A stretch of 33,298 nt of DNA from Candidatus Halarchaeoplasma halalkaliphilum (GTDB lineage Archaea > Thermoplasmatota > Thermoplasmata > Halarchaeoplasmatales > Halarchaeoplasmataceae), in the NCBI GenBank assembly GCA_007133925.1, contig SLLU01000153.1, positions 1 through 33,298 of the forward strand. The letters run 5' to 3'. Below are positions 1-10,900 of the stretch, piece after piece. The stretch's first letter is position 1, and each line of letters begins with the position of its first letter. The notes below the pieces were generated by a model, which saw nothing but the letters and a program-made list of their open reading frames with translations, ran no database searches and was not told the origin of the DNA. A program made the translations under genes and the position numbers.

Positions 1-1803
1 GTCTATGGCCGATACCTCCGCCGTGGTCCCGTATGAGTATGTGTGTACCCCCACGTTGGGATCGGTACTCCCCTCGCCTTCTATGTTTATGGTCAGTGTG
101 TGTAGCTGGGTTTCGAAGTTGGCTGTGAGAGTCTTGTCCGAGTTCATGGTGACCGTTATCTCCTCGTCGGTGGAAGTCTGGGCACCAGTCCATTCCACGA
201 ACTCCCAGCCCGTGGCTGGGACTGCTTTGATGGTAATAGAATCACCGTCGGGATAGGCACCGCTGAATGGTAGGGATTCTGGAGTTCCGTCAACCAGTAG
301 TGATCCCTCGCCCACACCGTTCACCGTTAGAGTCCTTCCACCCGTGGTGGTGAACTGCCAGGTATTTGATCGGCTCGTATGCGCGCCGTCGTCGGCTACC
401 ACATACCACTGGTACGAGGTACCGAACTGCAGATCATCCCATGTGACCGAAGCCCGACTGCCACTGGCGACGTTAGTTACCGTACCGATCAACCCGTCAT
501 TGGAAGCATCGTAGAAACGTACCGTCATGGATGTTCCAGAGTGATGGTTGACCGAAGCGCTCAACTCAACTCCCGCTGTGGAACTCACACCGGTGGCCCC
601 GTCCGCCGGTACGGGGTCCGAAGGTATGCTGGGCCCGTCAATCACCGATAGAGTGGCCACCTGATAAGCATCCTGGGGATTGCTCTTGAGCAGGGCAACG
701 ACTCCCAGATTACCTATGATTCCCTGAGAGGGTGTGGTATCCGCCTGATTGGGTGCTTGTATGTCCAGTGTGAACCTGCCGTTGGAATCCGTGGTAACAT
801 CCTGTGTGAAGCCGGACATGGGTATGCTGACGGTGAACTGACTAGAGGCGTGTCCGGGGAATTCCCCGGTAACGGTTACGGTGTCCCCCGGTGTGGCCTG
901 CTTGGGTTCGATTGTCATGGAATTCGGGTTCGAAGGTACGTTGTAACTCTTTAGAGTACGTGTCCTGTCAGCTCGTTCATCCCTCTCCACTATCTCTCTC
1001 ACAACATTCTGAATACCGCCGTTGTAATACATCCTAACTTCGCCGTCGTCGGTACCCCTTTCATCATGAGTGATCAAGAAACAATTTCGAGTACCGACCG
1101 GCGTGCCTGTGTTCACCGGAACCACGCTGGGAGATACCGCTACGTTTCTGTTAATGTTATGTACCTCGCTGACCGTATTATTGTTGTCTGCCAGACCATC
1201 CACCCATACATGAAGATAACCCGTTTGTGTAATGGTATTATCCGCGGTAAATTCACTCTCGAGTGTTATGGGATAATTATAGCTGTCCAGGTGAGGTTCA
1301 TGGGTCATGGTAGTTCCTGATTTCATCCACATATCTCTCCACTGGCCCATCCCACCCCTTCTTTCACCCTCCAGGTATCGATATTGATAATCAAGATGCA
1401 ATGCCAGATTGTCCATCCTGTACAGTGCGTACCCCGAGTAATACCCTTCATCTATCGTAAGGGGATTGTTATCCGCATCATGCCCACCTCCGCCAAATAC
1501 AGTTCCCTCAAGTCGGACTCGATATACGGGGATTCCGCCGCTGATGGTCTCAATACCGATCACCGTAAATGTCAATTCTTCATCAAGTTCCAGTGTCCCA
1601 CCGCCTTCAGCCAGAAATTCCTGTTCATACGTCCAACTCGTTCCGATCATCCATGTGGGTACCTCAGGCGTACCTGCACTGGTCGGATATACATCTTCCT
1701 CGTTCAAAGATTCATGGGCATCGGCACCTGGCGAGATACCAAAAATCATTCCGAATGAGGCGATTACCAAAAGAGCGATTATAGCAAGGGATATCTTCTT
1801 CAT
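1..1803 (-). CDS. Large secreted/surface repeat protein, partial (C-terminus beyond left window edge); paralog of the downstream 1834-aa protein
   Basis: Absent from the ORF track because it is open at the edge. Reverse-strand ATG at 1803-1801 gives MKKISLAIIALLVIASFGMIFG... (signal peptide) and, in the same frame, SAGTPEVPTWMIGTSWTYEQ...; the frame runs to the window edge (...GTTAEVSAID). Upstream are an AAAGGAGA Shine-Dalgarno-like stretch and a CTTATATAT TATA-like box. Confidence 0.85.
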   Translation of the reverse strand, partial: MKKISLAIIALLVIASFGMIFGISPGADAHESLNEEDVYPTSAGTPEVPTWMIGTSWTYEQEFLAEGGGTLELDEELTFTVIGIETISGGIPVYRVRLEGTVFGGGGHDADNNPLTIDEGYYSGYALYRMDNLALHLDYQYRYLEGERRGGMGQWRDMWMKSGTTMTHEPHLDSYNYPITLESEFTADNTITQTGYLHVWVDGLADNNNTVSEVHNINRNVAVSPSVVPVNTGTPVGTRNCFLITHDERGTDDGEVRMYYNGGIQNVVREIVERDERADRTRTLKSYNVPSNPNSMTIEPKQATPGDTVTVTGEFPGHASSQFTVSIPMSGFTQDVTTDSNGRFTLDIQAPNQADTTPSQGIIGNLGVVALLKSNPQDAYQVATLSVIDGPSIPSDPVPADGATGVSSTAGVELSASVNHHSGTSMTVRFYDASNDGLIGTVTNVASGSRASVTWDDLQFGTSYQWYVVADDGAHTSRSNTWQFTTTGGRTLTVNGVGEGSLLVDGTPESLPFSGAYPDGDSITIKAVPATGWEFVEWTGAQTSTDEEITVTMNSDKTLTANFETQLHTLTINIEGEGSTDPNVGVHTYSYGTTAEVSAID

Positions 1804-1883
1804 GATACTATCTCCTTTACCATTAACCATGAAACCGAAGATATATAAGGATTATGCCGAGGTGATACCCGTTTTGGTAAAGA

Positions 1884-4800
1884 TCACTCTTCGGGATCCT
1901 CCTCTTCCGCAAACTCCGGATCCAGTATATCTTCTTCCATGAACGATTCCATCGAAGGTCTCCGGCTTTTAGCGATGTACACTATCATGGCAATAAGGAT
2001 CGCGACTATACCCAACAGTGGGATGAACCACAAGGACGACCCCGATTGGGTGGTCCCGATATTATCATCCGATGAAGGGGTATCCTCCGGGGTGACCATA
2101 ACGGTCTCAGTAAGATCTCCGAATCCAATATGGTAAGTACCCGTGTCCTGGAAGGTGTATGTAAATTCATACCGCGTATCGTTTCCAGGGGGAATCTCAA
2201 GGGTGTGGATCACCGTGTCATCAACCGTGACCTCGAGTGAGCCTTCCTCTGTCCCCGAATTACTTGCACTGACGGTTATGGTGACTTCCAGGGGTGCTTT
2301 GCCATCTTTCGGTTCAACATTCAATACCATATTCCCAGGTTCGAACCCCGTCTCTACCGTGGTAGAGACCGTGAATATCAGGCTGCATTCATGGACGTAA
2401 CCGCCAGCATCAACCACCTTCACTGATACAAGGTATGAACCGTCCATCAGGTCAATGAAAGTGTACTCCTCGTCGGTTCCCACATCGACCCAGTTCCCTT
2501 CATCCAGTCGTATCTCGTAACGGGTTACGGGATAGGTCCCTTCACTCGACTGCCACTGGATGGTAACGTTACTCGTATCAAATGTATAACCGTCACTGGG
2601 AGAAGTGATTTCCACCACAGGCAGCACTATCTCATCAAAGTGAGCGGTGAGCATCTTATCACCATCCATGATGACCTGGATCTCTTCATCTCCGACTTCT
2701 CCTTGGGGAACATCGCCAGTCCAGTGACTGAATATCCAGCCATCAGCCGGCGTTGCCGTCACCCGCACTTCGTATCCGTGGACATATGAATGAACGCCTT
2801 CTGCCGGGTCGGTGGAACCCTCACCAACAGATGCAATTGTCAACTCATGGTAGATCTCTTGGAAATGGGCCACTAGTGTTTTGTGATCGTTCATAACCAA
2901 GGTGAGCTCGCTGCTTTCCTCATACTCTGGAGGAACATCTCCGTGCCAATGGCTGAAGGTCCAGCCTTCTGCCGGTGTCGCTTTCACCGTGACCAGAGAA
3001 CCATATTCATAGGCATCAGTTCCCATCCCGGGTTCCGTACTGCCTTCACCCACTACGTCTATAACCAGATTGTACAAATTGATCTTGAAGTGGGCGGTTA
3101 ACTCCTTGTGGTTATCCATCACGAGGGATATCGTATGTTCATGCTCCTCTCCTGGAGGAGGATCACCTGCCCAGTGGCTGAAGCTCCAGCCATGGGCTGG
3201 CGTTGCCGTCACAGTTATCTCAACACCGTGTTCATGGGTGTACAGGTCTGCCGTGGGGTCAGTGCTACCTTCACCCTCCACATCTATGGTAAGGACATGG
3301 TAATGGGACGTGGTGAATCTCCATATTCCGGATCCGCTGCTGTACGTACCGTCATCAGCCACGGCGTACCAATCATACCCTTTCCCGAATTCAAGGTTGT
3401 TCCATGTTACCACTGCACGACTGCCGCTTGGTGCTTCGGTCTCCCCTATCAACGAGTCGTCCGAGGCATCGTAGAACCTTACTGCAAGGGTACTCACCTC
3501 GTGATGGTAAACGTAAACACTCAAGTCCACATTTTCTCTCAGATCGGCCTCTCCGTCAGTGGGTTCCGGATCCGTGGGTCTGATGGGGCCTTCGAGGACT
3601 GTCAGAAATACCACTTTATACACTCCATGGGGGTCACTGCTCAGTCTGGCCGATACGCACGCACGGCCCATGACCCCAGGTATCTGATTATCGTCCCGGA
3701 CCGCTGGCACCTGGATTTCCATGGTGAACATACCATGGGCATCCGATTGTATGGTGTCGGTAAAGCCGGATGCGGGAACCGATATCTCGAATTCTGTTGA
3801 AGGATGGTCCGGGAATTCACCCATCACCGTAACAGTTTCTCCCGCATGGGCCTCTGACGGGTCGGTCCACAGGGAATTCTCATCCCCAGGTATATGGTAA
3901 CTCCTCAGCACCCTTGTGCGGTCAGCCCGCTCCCCCCGAACCACTACCTCCTTGACGTTGTTCCTGACTTCCATGTCAAAATACATTTCCACCGTGCCAT
4001 TGTCGTCACCGCTCTCATTGTGTGACACCATAAACGGATCGAAGGTCCCCGCTGGGGTCGTTACCGGGACCGTGTCCTGTCCCACACCGGCATCGATAAG
4101 ATAGTTGTTGTCCTCGTGGATGGTCCTGTTATCATCTACCAAACCGTCTACCCAAACATGGATCCATCCCGTACGGTTCACATTGACGTCTCTGGAGAAT
4201 GTGTTCCCAGGAGTGATGGGAAGGTCATAGCTGTCAAGGGGAGGTGAGTAGATGGTATGTGTCTCCGTTCGGATTATCGCATCTCGAGTAAATACTCCAC
4301 GCAACTCGCCCTCTAGGGTCCTCAGCTGGTAATCGTAATAAAGTGCCAGGTCGTCCACCCTGTACAGTGCATATCCCTCGTAAAAACCACTTTCTATCAC
4401 CAAAATTCTAGACTCTCCAGGTGCGGTCCCGTTGATGACATTTCCCGCAAGCTCCATCCTGTAAAACGGAGTCATCACCCCGTCAATATCGATCTCCTCT
4501 ATGGATGTGATGGTGTAAGTCAATTCCTCTACAAGATGCAGTTCGCCTTGCTCGGTATCCATGGTAAAGGTCTGGTCATAGGTCCATGTCGAACCTATGG
4601 GCCATGAAGGCATGTCCGGATGATGAACTGTGGAGAACTCCCATATCTTAGACGAGACCTCATGGGTGCCGTCGTGGGCCACCGCATACCAACGATAGGT
4701 CCTGCCATACGAGATACCGTCCCAGTTAACGGACGCACGGGTGCCGCTCTCCACTGTGGTGGACCCTATTAGGTCGTGATCTCCATCGTAAAAGTACATG

Positions 4801-7388
4801 TCGATATCATCTCCGGTATGATGCATTGCCAAAACGCTCAGTTCAACGGTTTCTAGGGGACAAAGGCCTTTGGCCCCGTCCACTGGATGTGGGTCCGATG
4901 GGGGGTATGGGGAGCCTTCAAAGACCGTGAGCGTTGCAACCTGGTATGCATCCTGGGGATCGCTCTTCAACCTGGCCACTATACCATATTTGCGGGTTAT
5001 ACACGAAGAAAGTGCCATATCCGCAGCCGATGGTGCCTGAAATTCAATTGAAAATGTACCATTGACATCGGTGGTCACGTCCTGTTTAAACCCGGACATG
5101 GGTATGCTGACGGTGAACTCGCTCAATGCATGTCCCGGAAAGTTTCCGATGACGGTAACGGTATCCCCTGACGGAACATGGGACGGCTCAAGGGAATTAG
5201 GGTTAGGAGGTACGTGGTAGCTCGAGAGCGATCTTGATCGATTAGCTCTTTCCTGGCGGACCACTACTTCCTTAACGTTGTTCTGTACGGTACCGCAGTA
5301 ATATAATTCCCGTAATCCTGTATCGTCGCCGCTCTCATGGTGTGTCACCATAAACGTATCAAAGGTTCCTGCCGGGGTCGTTACCGGGACCGTGTCCTGT
5401 CCCACGCCGGCATCTATAAGATAGTTCTTGTCCTCGTGGATTGTCGTGTTTATATCTGGTAACCCACTGGTCATAACACGGATCCATCCCGTACGGTTCA
5501 CGTTGACTTCTCTCGAGAATGTACTCCCCGGGATGATCGGAAAATCATAGCTATCAAGGGGAGGTGAGTAGGTGGTATGGAGCACCTTTATAATGAAACA
5601 GTTACGCCATTGGCCGATCGGGGATTGCATCGCTCCCTCCAAGTATCGGTATTGATAATCGTAAATAAGGGCAAGGTTGTCCATACGATATAATGCGTAC
5701 CCCGAGTAATATCCATAATCTATCCGGAGTGGGTTACCATCCCCATCATGCCCACCTCCGCCAAATACTTCCCCCTCAAGATCCACTCGATATACGGGGA
5801 TTCCTCGGAAGATGGTCTCAATACCGATCACAGTAAATGTCAATTCCGTCTCCAGTTCCAGTCTCCCATTGCCTTCATCCAGGAAATCCTGATCATAGGT
5901 CCATGTTGTTCCTATTCGCCATGTAGGTATATCCGGATGGTGAACAGTGGTGAACTCCCATATCTCGGATGAGACCTCATGGGTGCCGTCGTGGGCCACC
6001 GCATACCATCGATATGTCCTGCCATACGATATGCCATCCCAGTTAACGGACGCACGGGTGCCGCTTTCCACGGTGGTGGATCCTATGATTTCATGATTTT
6101 CATCGTAAAAGTACATGTCAATGGCTTTTCCTGAGAGATGTTCCGCGTAAACGCTCAATTGAACTGTTCCCATGGAACTGACCCCTTCCTGGCCATTCGC
6201 GGGTTGTGGATCCGTTGGGGGGCTTGGGAGGCCTTCAAAGACCGTGAGCGTTGCAACCTGGTATGCATCCTGGGGATCGCTCTTAAGCCGGGCGACGACA
6301 CCTAGATTACATAAGATTTCAGGGGCTTGGGCGGTATTTGACTGGTCGGGTATCTGTATGTCGACTGTGAACCTGCCGTTGGAATCCGTGGTCACGTCCT
6401 GTGTGAAGCCAGACATGGGTATGCTGACGGTGAACTCGCTCAAGGCATGTCCCGGAAAGTTTCCGGTTACGGTAACTGTATCCCCCGGTGTAACCTGGGA
6501 CGGCTCAAGGTGCATGGAATTCGGGTTCGTGGGGATGTTATAGCTTATAAGTATTCGATCACGACTCGCTCTTACATCCCGATCCACAATCTCTCTCACG
6601 TTGTTCTGAACATCCCCGTTGTAATGTAATCGTACTTCCCCGTGATCGTCGCCGCTCTCATGGTGTGTCACAGCAAACGTATCAAAGGTCCCTGCCTGGG
6701 TCGTTACCGGGACCGTGTCCTGTCCCACACCGGCATCTATAAGATAGTTCTTGTCCTCGTGGATTGTCGTGTTCTCATCCACCAGGTCTTCTACCCAAAC
6801 ATGGGTCCATCCCGTACGGTTCACATTGACCTCTCTTGTGAACGTGCTCCCTGGGGTGATAGGAAAATCATAGCTGTCAAGGGAGGGTGAGTAGGTGGTA
6901 TGGGTCTCTGTTCTTATGATAGTTTTCCGAGGGAGAAGTGGGGAATGCCTCCTTCCCTCTAAGTATCGGTATTGATAATCGTAAATAAGGGCAAGATTGT
7001 CCATCCTGTACAGTGCGTACCCCGTGTAATACCCTTCATCTATCGTAAGGGGATTGTTATCCGCATCATGCCCACCTCCGCCAAATACTTCCCCCTCAAG
7101 ATCCACTCGATATACGGGGATTCCTCGGAAGATGGTCTCAATACCGATCACAGTAAATGTCAATTCTTCCTCCAGTTCCAGTCTCCCATTGCCTTCAGCC
7201 AGAAAATCCTGTTCATAGGTCCAACTCGTTCCAATCATCCACGTGGGTACATCCGGAGAACCACTATCGGTATACATACCCTCTTCAAACGCCATTTCAC
7301 AGGTTTCAACGCAGGACGATGCGTTGAACACCATTCCTATAGAGGCCACCACCAGAAAGGCAATAACCATCATGCATGCCTTTTTCAT
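1884..7388 (-). CDS. 1834-aa modular surface protein: signal peptide, three ~440-aa repeats, three divergent InlB B-repeat-like domains, Ig/CARDB-like domains, C-terminal TM anchor and acidic tail
   Basis: Single long ORF. N-terminal MKKACMMVIAFLVVASIGMVF; 'PTW.IG(T/S)(S/T)WTY(E/D)Q' module starts three times; 'GEGSTDP...TATPA.GW.FSHW.GD.P...H.....AHF' repeats three times; C-terminal LWFIPLLGIVAILIAMIVYIAKSRR followed by an acidic tail. Confidence 0.9.
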   Translation of the reverse strand: MKKACMMVIAFLVVASIGMVFNASSCVETCEMAFEEGMYTDSGSPDVPTWMIGTSWTYEQDFLAEGNGRLELEEELTFTVIGIETIFRGIPVYRVDLEGEVFGGGGHDADNNPLTIDEGYYTGYALYRMDNLALIYDYQYRYLEGRRHSPLLPRKTIIRTETHTTYSPSLDSYDFPITPGSTFTREVNVNRTGWTHVWVEDLVDENTTIHEDKNYLIDAGVGQDTVPVTTQAGTFDTFAVTHHESGDDHGEVRLHYNGDVQNNVREIVDRDVRASRDRILISYNIPTNPNSMHLEPSQVTPGDTVTVTGNFPGHALSEFTVSIPMSGFTQDVTTDSNGRFTVDIQIPDQSNTAQAPEILCNLGVVARLKSDPQDAYQVATLTVFEGLPSPPTDPQPANGQEGVSSMGTVQLSVYAEHLSGKAIDMYFYDENHEIIGSTTVESGTRASVNWDGISYGRTYRWYAVAHDGTHEVSSEIWEFTTVHHPDIPTWRIGTTWTYDQDFLDEGNGRLELETELTFTVIGIETIFRGIPVYRVDLEGEVFGGGGHDGDGNPLRIDYGYYSGYALYRMDNLALIYDYQYRYLEGAMQSPIGQWRNCFIIKVLHTTYSPPLDSYDFPIIPGSTFSREVNVNRTGWIRVMTSGLPDINTTIHEDKNYLIDAGVGQDTVPVTTPAGTFDTFMVTHHESGDDTGLRELYYCGTVQNNVKEVVVRQERANRSRSLSSYHVPPNPNSLEPSHVPSGDTVTVIGNFPGHALSEFTVSIPMSGFKQDVTTDVNGTFSIEFQAPSAADMALSSCITRKYGIVARLKSDPQDAYQVATLTVFEGSPYPPSDPHPVDGAKGLCPLETVELSVLAMHHTGDDIDMYFYDGDHDLIGSTTVESGTRASVNWDGISYGRTYRWYAVAHDGTHEVSSKIWEFSTVHHPDMPSWPIGSTWTYDQTFTMDTEQGELHLVEELTYTITSIEEIDIDGVMTPFYRMELAGNVINGTAPGESRILVIESGFYEGYALYRVDDLALYYDYQLRTLEGELRGVFTRDAIIRTETHTIYSPPLDSYDLPITPGNTFSRDVNVNRTGWIHVWVDGLVDDNRTIHEDNNYLIDAGVGQDTVPVTTPAGTFDPFMVSHNESGDDNGTVEMYFDMEVRNNVKEVVVRGERADRTRVLRSYHIPGDENSLWTDPSEAHAGETVTVMGEFPDHPSTEFEISVPASGFTDTIQSDAHGMFTMEIQVPAVRDDNQIPGVMGRACVSARLSSDPHGVYKVVFLTVLEGPIRPTDPEPTDGEADLRENVDLSVYVYHHEVSTLAVRFYDASDDSLIGETEAPSGSRAVVTWNNLEFGKGYDWYAVADDGTYSSGSGIWRFTTSHYHVLTIDVEGEGSTDPTADLYTHEHGVEITVTATPAHGWSFSHWAGDPPPGEEHEHTISLVMDNHKELTAHFKINLYNLVIDVVGEGSTEPGMGTDAYEYGSLVTVKATPAEGWTFSHWHGDVPPEYEESSELTLVMNDHKTLVAHFQEIYHELTIASVGEGSTDPAEGVHSYVHGYEVRVTATPADGWIFSHWTGDVPQGEVGDEEIQVIMDGDKMLTAHFDEIVLPVVEITSPSDGYTFDTSNVTIQWQSSEGTYPVTRYEIRLDEGNWVDVGTDEEYTFIDLMDGSYLVSVKVVDAGGYVHECSLIFTVSTTVETGFEPGNMVLNVEPKDGKAPLEVTITVSASNSGTEEGSLEVTVDDTVIHTLEIPPGNDTRYEFTYTFQDTGTYHIGFGDLTETVMVTPEDTPSSDDNIGTTQSGSSLWFIPLLGIVAILIAMIVYIAKSRRPSMESFMEEDILDPEFAEEEDPEE
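5744..5846 (-). repeat. Intragenic duplicate segment, copy in module 2 (identical to 7064-7166)
   Basis: 103 bp read as identical in both copies; offset exactly 1320 bp = 440 codons. Confidence 0.9.
7064..7166 (-). repeat. Intragenic duplicate segment, copy in module 1 (identical to 5744-5846)
   Basis: 103 bp read as identical in both copies; offset 1320 bp. Confidence 0.9.
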
Positions 7389-7504
7389 GAGACCAACCCT
7401 TGACGCTTAAAATTAGTATATGCATTTTATAGTATATCTAATTTCCGTAGCACGACCGTGCAGAACGTAGATGGCGTATGAAATAGCTTTCAAGACGGGA
7501 AAAA

Positions 7505-7513
7505 TTATATATC
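7505..7513 (+). promoter_or_regulatory. TATA-box-like element for the 66-aa ORF
   Basis: ATTATATAT centred ~27 nt upstream of ATG 7536. Confidence 0.5.
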
Positions 7514-7535
7514 GCACCCGTGTATCAACTGCTCA

Positions 7536-7736
7536 ATGGCATACAGGAGATCGCCCCTAAGGATATTGATATACCTGCTCGCAACCATAATAGCACCCAT
7601 GGCTCTCATGATAATCAACCATGTTTGGTGGCTGGATAACATAGTGCTCACGGTGATCCTTATATCCTGGATGGGGTTCGGGCTGATAGTGCTTCAACCC
7701 TACTCCACCGAGGGCCACGAGACCGTGGAACCTTGA
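7536..7736 (+). CDS. Small membrane protein with two predicted TM helices, 66 aa
   Basis: MAYRRSPLRILIYLLATIIAPMALMIINHVWWLDNIVLTVILISWMGFGLIVLQ...; own TATA box; T7 tract directly after the stop. Confidence 0.6.
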   Translation: MAYRRSPLRILIYLLATIIAPMALMIINHVWWLDNIVLTVILISWMGFGLIVLQPYSTEGHETVEP

Positions 7737-7739
7737 AAG

Positions 7740-7748
7740 GTTTTTTTC
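7740..7748 (+). terminator. T-rich tract, possible archaeal intrinsic terminator
   Basis: gTTTTTTTc immediately downstream of the stop codon of the 66-aa ORF. Confidence 0.35.
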
Positions 7749-7902
7749 AGAACTCAAAATCTTCATCACAGCCCGAAGGGCTCAGAGGGGTTTTTGTCAT
7801 CATCTGCGTCGTGAAGATGACCGGAGGGTATTGAACTTTTTGTGGGGCCCGGGGGCAAAGCATATATATTTGTTTATATTCATGTTCGCCTAGCGATAGA
7901 CA

Positions 7903-10900
7903 ATGAAAGAAAAGGGCACGAGGGACAGGGGGACCGCCTCCTTCGCTATGCTGGGTGTGTTGATCATACTCCTGTCCATAATAGCGACCGCGCACATATC
8001 TCATCTCGAGAGATTGAATTACGAGGAACGACTCCGGGGAGACCTTCTCACCAAGATGGACAACATGGGTGAGGAATTCCTGGACTCAATAGATGCCAGA
8101 CTCCATACACTGGGCGTGGAAGCTGCCTTCATGGGTAACCGGGCTCAGGCCGAACCATCCGGCGACCTGTTCGCTGATAGCTCGGAAGAATTTCTGGGGA
8201 GCATCCTGGGAAGCGAGAGAAGAGACGGTTCCTTTTCCATGACACTGCTGGAACACAACGTCACCATGGGGATAAGAACCATGGAGGTAGACGATACCAT
8301 GCCCCTGGGTAACGATATCAGGGTTGACGGCCCCGGTGAGTCCATCAGGAGCAACAGGTCCTACTGCTACGGCATATCCGGAACGCTGCGAGTACTGGTA
8401 AGGGACGACCGTCGGGGGACGGAGCTGCACAAGGACCGGGAGGTGGACCTCACAGTTGACGTGCCCTATCCCTTCATAAAAGAAAGGAGTGCATCCTTCA
8501 CCAGCACTGCAAGCGGAAGTCAAGGACATCTAGGAAGGATGGTGGAGTACATGCTCACCACTGTGGCCCAGTACAGGGCGTTCATGGGTGAAAGGGATTC
8601 GGAGAAGATCCTCACCAACCAGGATGTTGAGTTGGCGGTGAACCTCGCGCTCATACTGGAGATAGCATACCAGTTCAGGTATCACGACCAGAACGCCACA
8701 AGGGCCCTGAGTGGGAATGTTAGCGGGGACCTGGTGGACCTCACGGTTCTCATAGACCACTACATCAAAACCAGCAGGGTCGATCCCGGAGACCTGATAG
8801 CCCTCTATCACGGCTATGCCTATGACAACGTCACCCTGGGTCCGGATGATGTCACACCGATGAACATCCCAGCAATTATAGAACAGGCCCTTCATGTTAT
8901 GTGGCACGAGTTTGTGATGAAATATCTTCATTATTTTGGACTCATCGATATAGCTGATGCGGTACTAAGAGGGGTCAAAGCCATAACCGAGTTCATTGAT
9001 GAAGGGGCAAGCGCGGTCACGGGATTTGTGGGTAAACTGAACCCATTTAGCAGTGATGATGACCAGGAAAAACACGATAGGAAGAACCGGGAAACTGCAA
9101 AGAACTGGGTCCGGGAAACATTTTTGGCTGCGGGCTTGATGAACACCAACATCGCCCGTACCCGGTATCACGCACCTTTCAACATGGGCGATAAGGAGAT
9201 CGTGGGATATCCCACCATAGATTTAGATGTCGGTCAGGTCACTTTCGATATCACCGTCAGGTTGACAGGTGACGAATACTCGTGGTACAGTTACAACTGC
9301 CATTGTTCTGATAGGATATATCAAGGAGAGACGGGTAAGCTATGCAACGAAATCTTGGATCACGGAGTCAGATGTAATGCCGAGGAGGTCCTTGTTAAAT
9401 ACAATTACACTACCTACGGGATCATAGCGGAGTTCGAACCAGTGCCGGCCTTCTTCGTGGAATGGGATATACTCGACGATGAAAATAACGACCTTTGGCT
9501 TGAGTTTTATAAAGATTATTACAGCGAGGGCACTGACATAGAAGTGAACTCCATAAGTGATGCCATAGGAATGATAATCAATCATATCGTTGACACGGTT
9601 TACAACCATTTAAAACCCGAACTAGAAGGCCTGTCCCGGTTGGAGATCGACCCTGGAGATCGATCTTCTTTGTTACGAGAGATGAATGATGTCATAATAA
9701 CAGCGATAGATATCGCCTTCAGCGAATTCAGAGACAACCCCGATACGATCATAGGGATCATCCAAGACATGTTGAAGGGTGACGATGACGATGAGGACAA
9801 CATCAACGGGCTGGTTACCTTCCTTAATGATAAATACACCAATCTCCTTCCCAATGGTTACAATGTCCAAACCATACAGAGGACCGAGGAGCTCTTGTTC
9901 CGGCCCGACAGTGGCTTCATAACCTTCACTGTTAAGGAAAAGGAAACTTCCGGACAAAAAGTGGATCATCACTCGGATATCTCCCTCAGGGGAGATGAAA
10001 CCATACCCCATACATTCATGGTCCACAAGGCACTGGAAAAGTTGGATTATTTTGAAATGGAAGGGATACTGGAAGTAGGGGTTAGGGATGCCCTGGATGA
10101 ATTGAAGCGCAGGGAAGTTGACCCGGACGAGGGGCTCCTGGTTAAGGCCCTACTCCACTATAGGGATGGGGATACCAGCGCATACGGGGAGTACGACTCC
10201 AGTGCGTTACTGGTGAGATCCATGAGGGTCGGTGGAAACAGTGACGAAGGAAACTTTACCATAAAGCCGAACCCCGCCACCATAAACGAACACACGGTTT
10301 TTTTCAACTCCACTATCTGTGTGGATGCCAGGAACGTGTCGTGGAGCTCCGATATAAACGGATATCTGTCCAACGAGACCTCCTTCTCCTTGCCCGCTGG
10401 GAATCTTTCCCAGGGGACCCATAGGATCACTTTGAACTGGACCGATGACCATAACCGGAGCCACACGGAGAACATGAGTCTTGAGATCAACCCCGAGCCC
10501 ATGGCGATGATAGTATGGATCTCGGATAACCGTTGGGAGAGGGGCGAGATCACATTCGAACAAAAACACAGCGGTAACCTGGGAAAGATTATTTGGGATT
10601 TCGGGGATGGCAATGAAACTAAGAGCATGGACCCATTGGTGTATCATACATACGAGAGGCCGGGAACATACACGGTGAACCTTACTGTGGAAGACACCGC
10701 TGGTGCGAAAAGAAGGGCCACCGAAACCATCCTCATAGATAACAGACCCTATGTGGAATCAATTGAGCCCAAAAGCGACCTGCCCCTGGCCACGGATACC
10801 TCTTTCACGATCACGTTCTCTGAAACGGTGGACCCAGATTCATTTACCTACACCCTTGAACCGGTACATACCGGGGGCGCAGATGATTTTTCTCTGGAGG

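Noticed and set aside
3108-3800. 230-aa plus-strand ORF (and many other 60-200 aa ORFs antisense to long genes)
   Set aside because: Lies wholly antisense inside the 1834-aa gene. Composition is a by-product of the coding strand, with no family motif.
10158-10628. 156-aa and 146-aa minus-strand ORFs inside the 1954-aa gene
   Set aside because: Antisense shadow ORFs with no recognisable domain or promoter.
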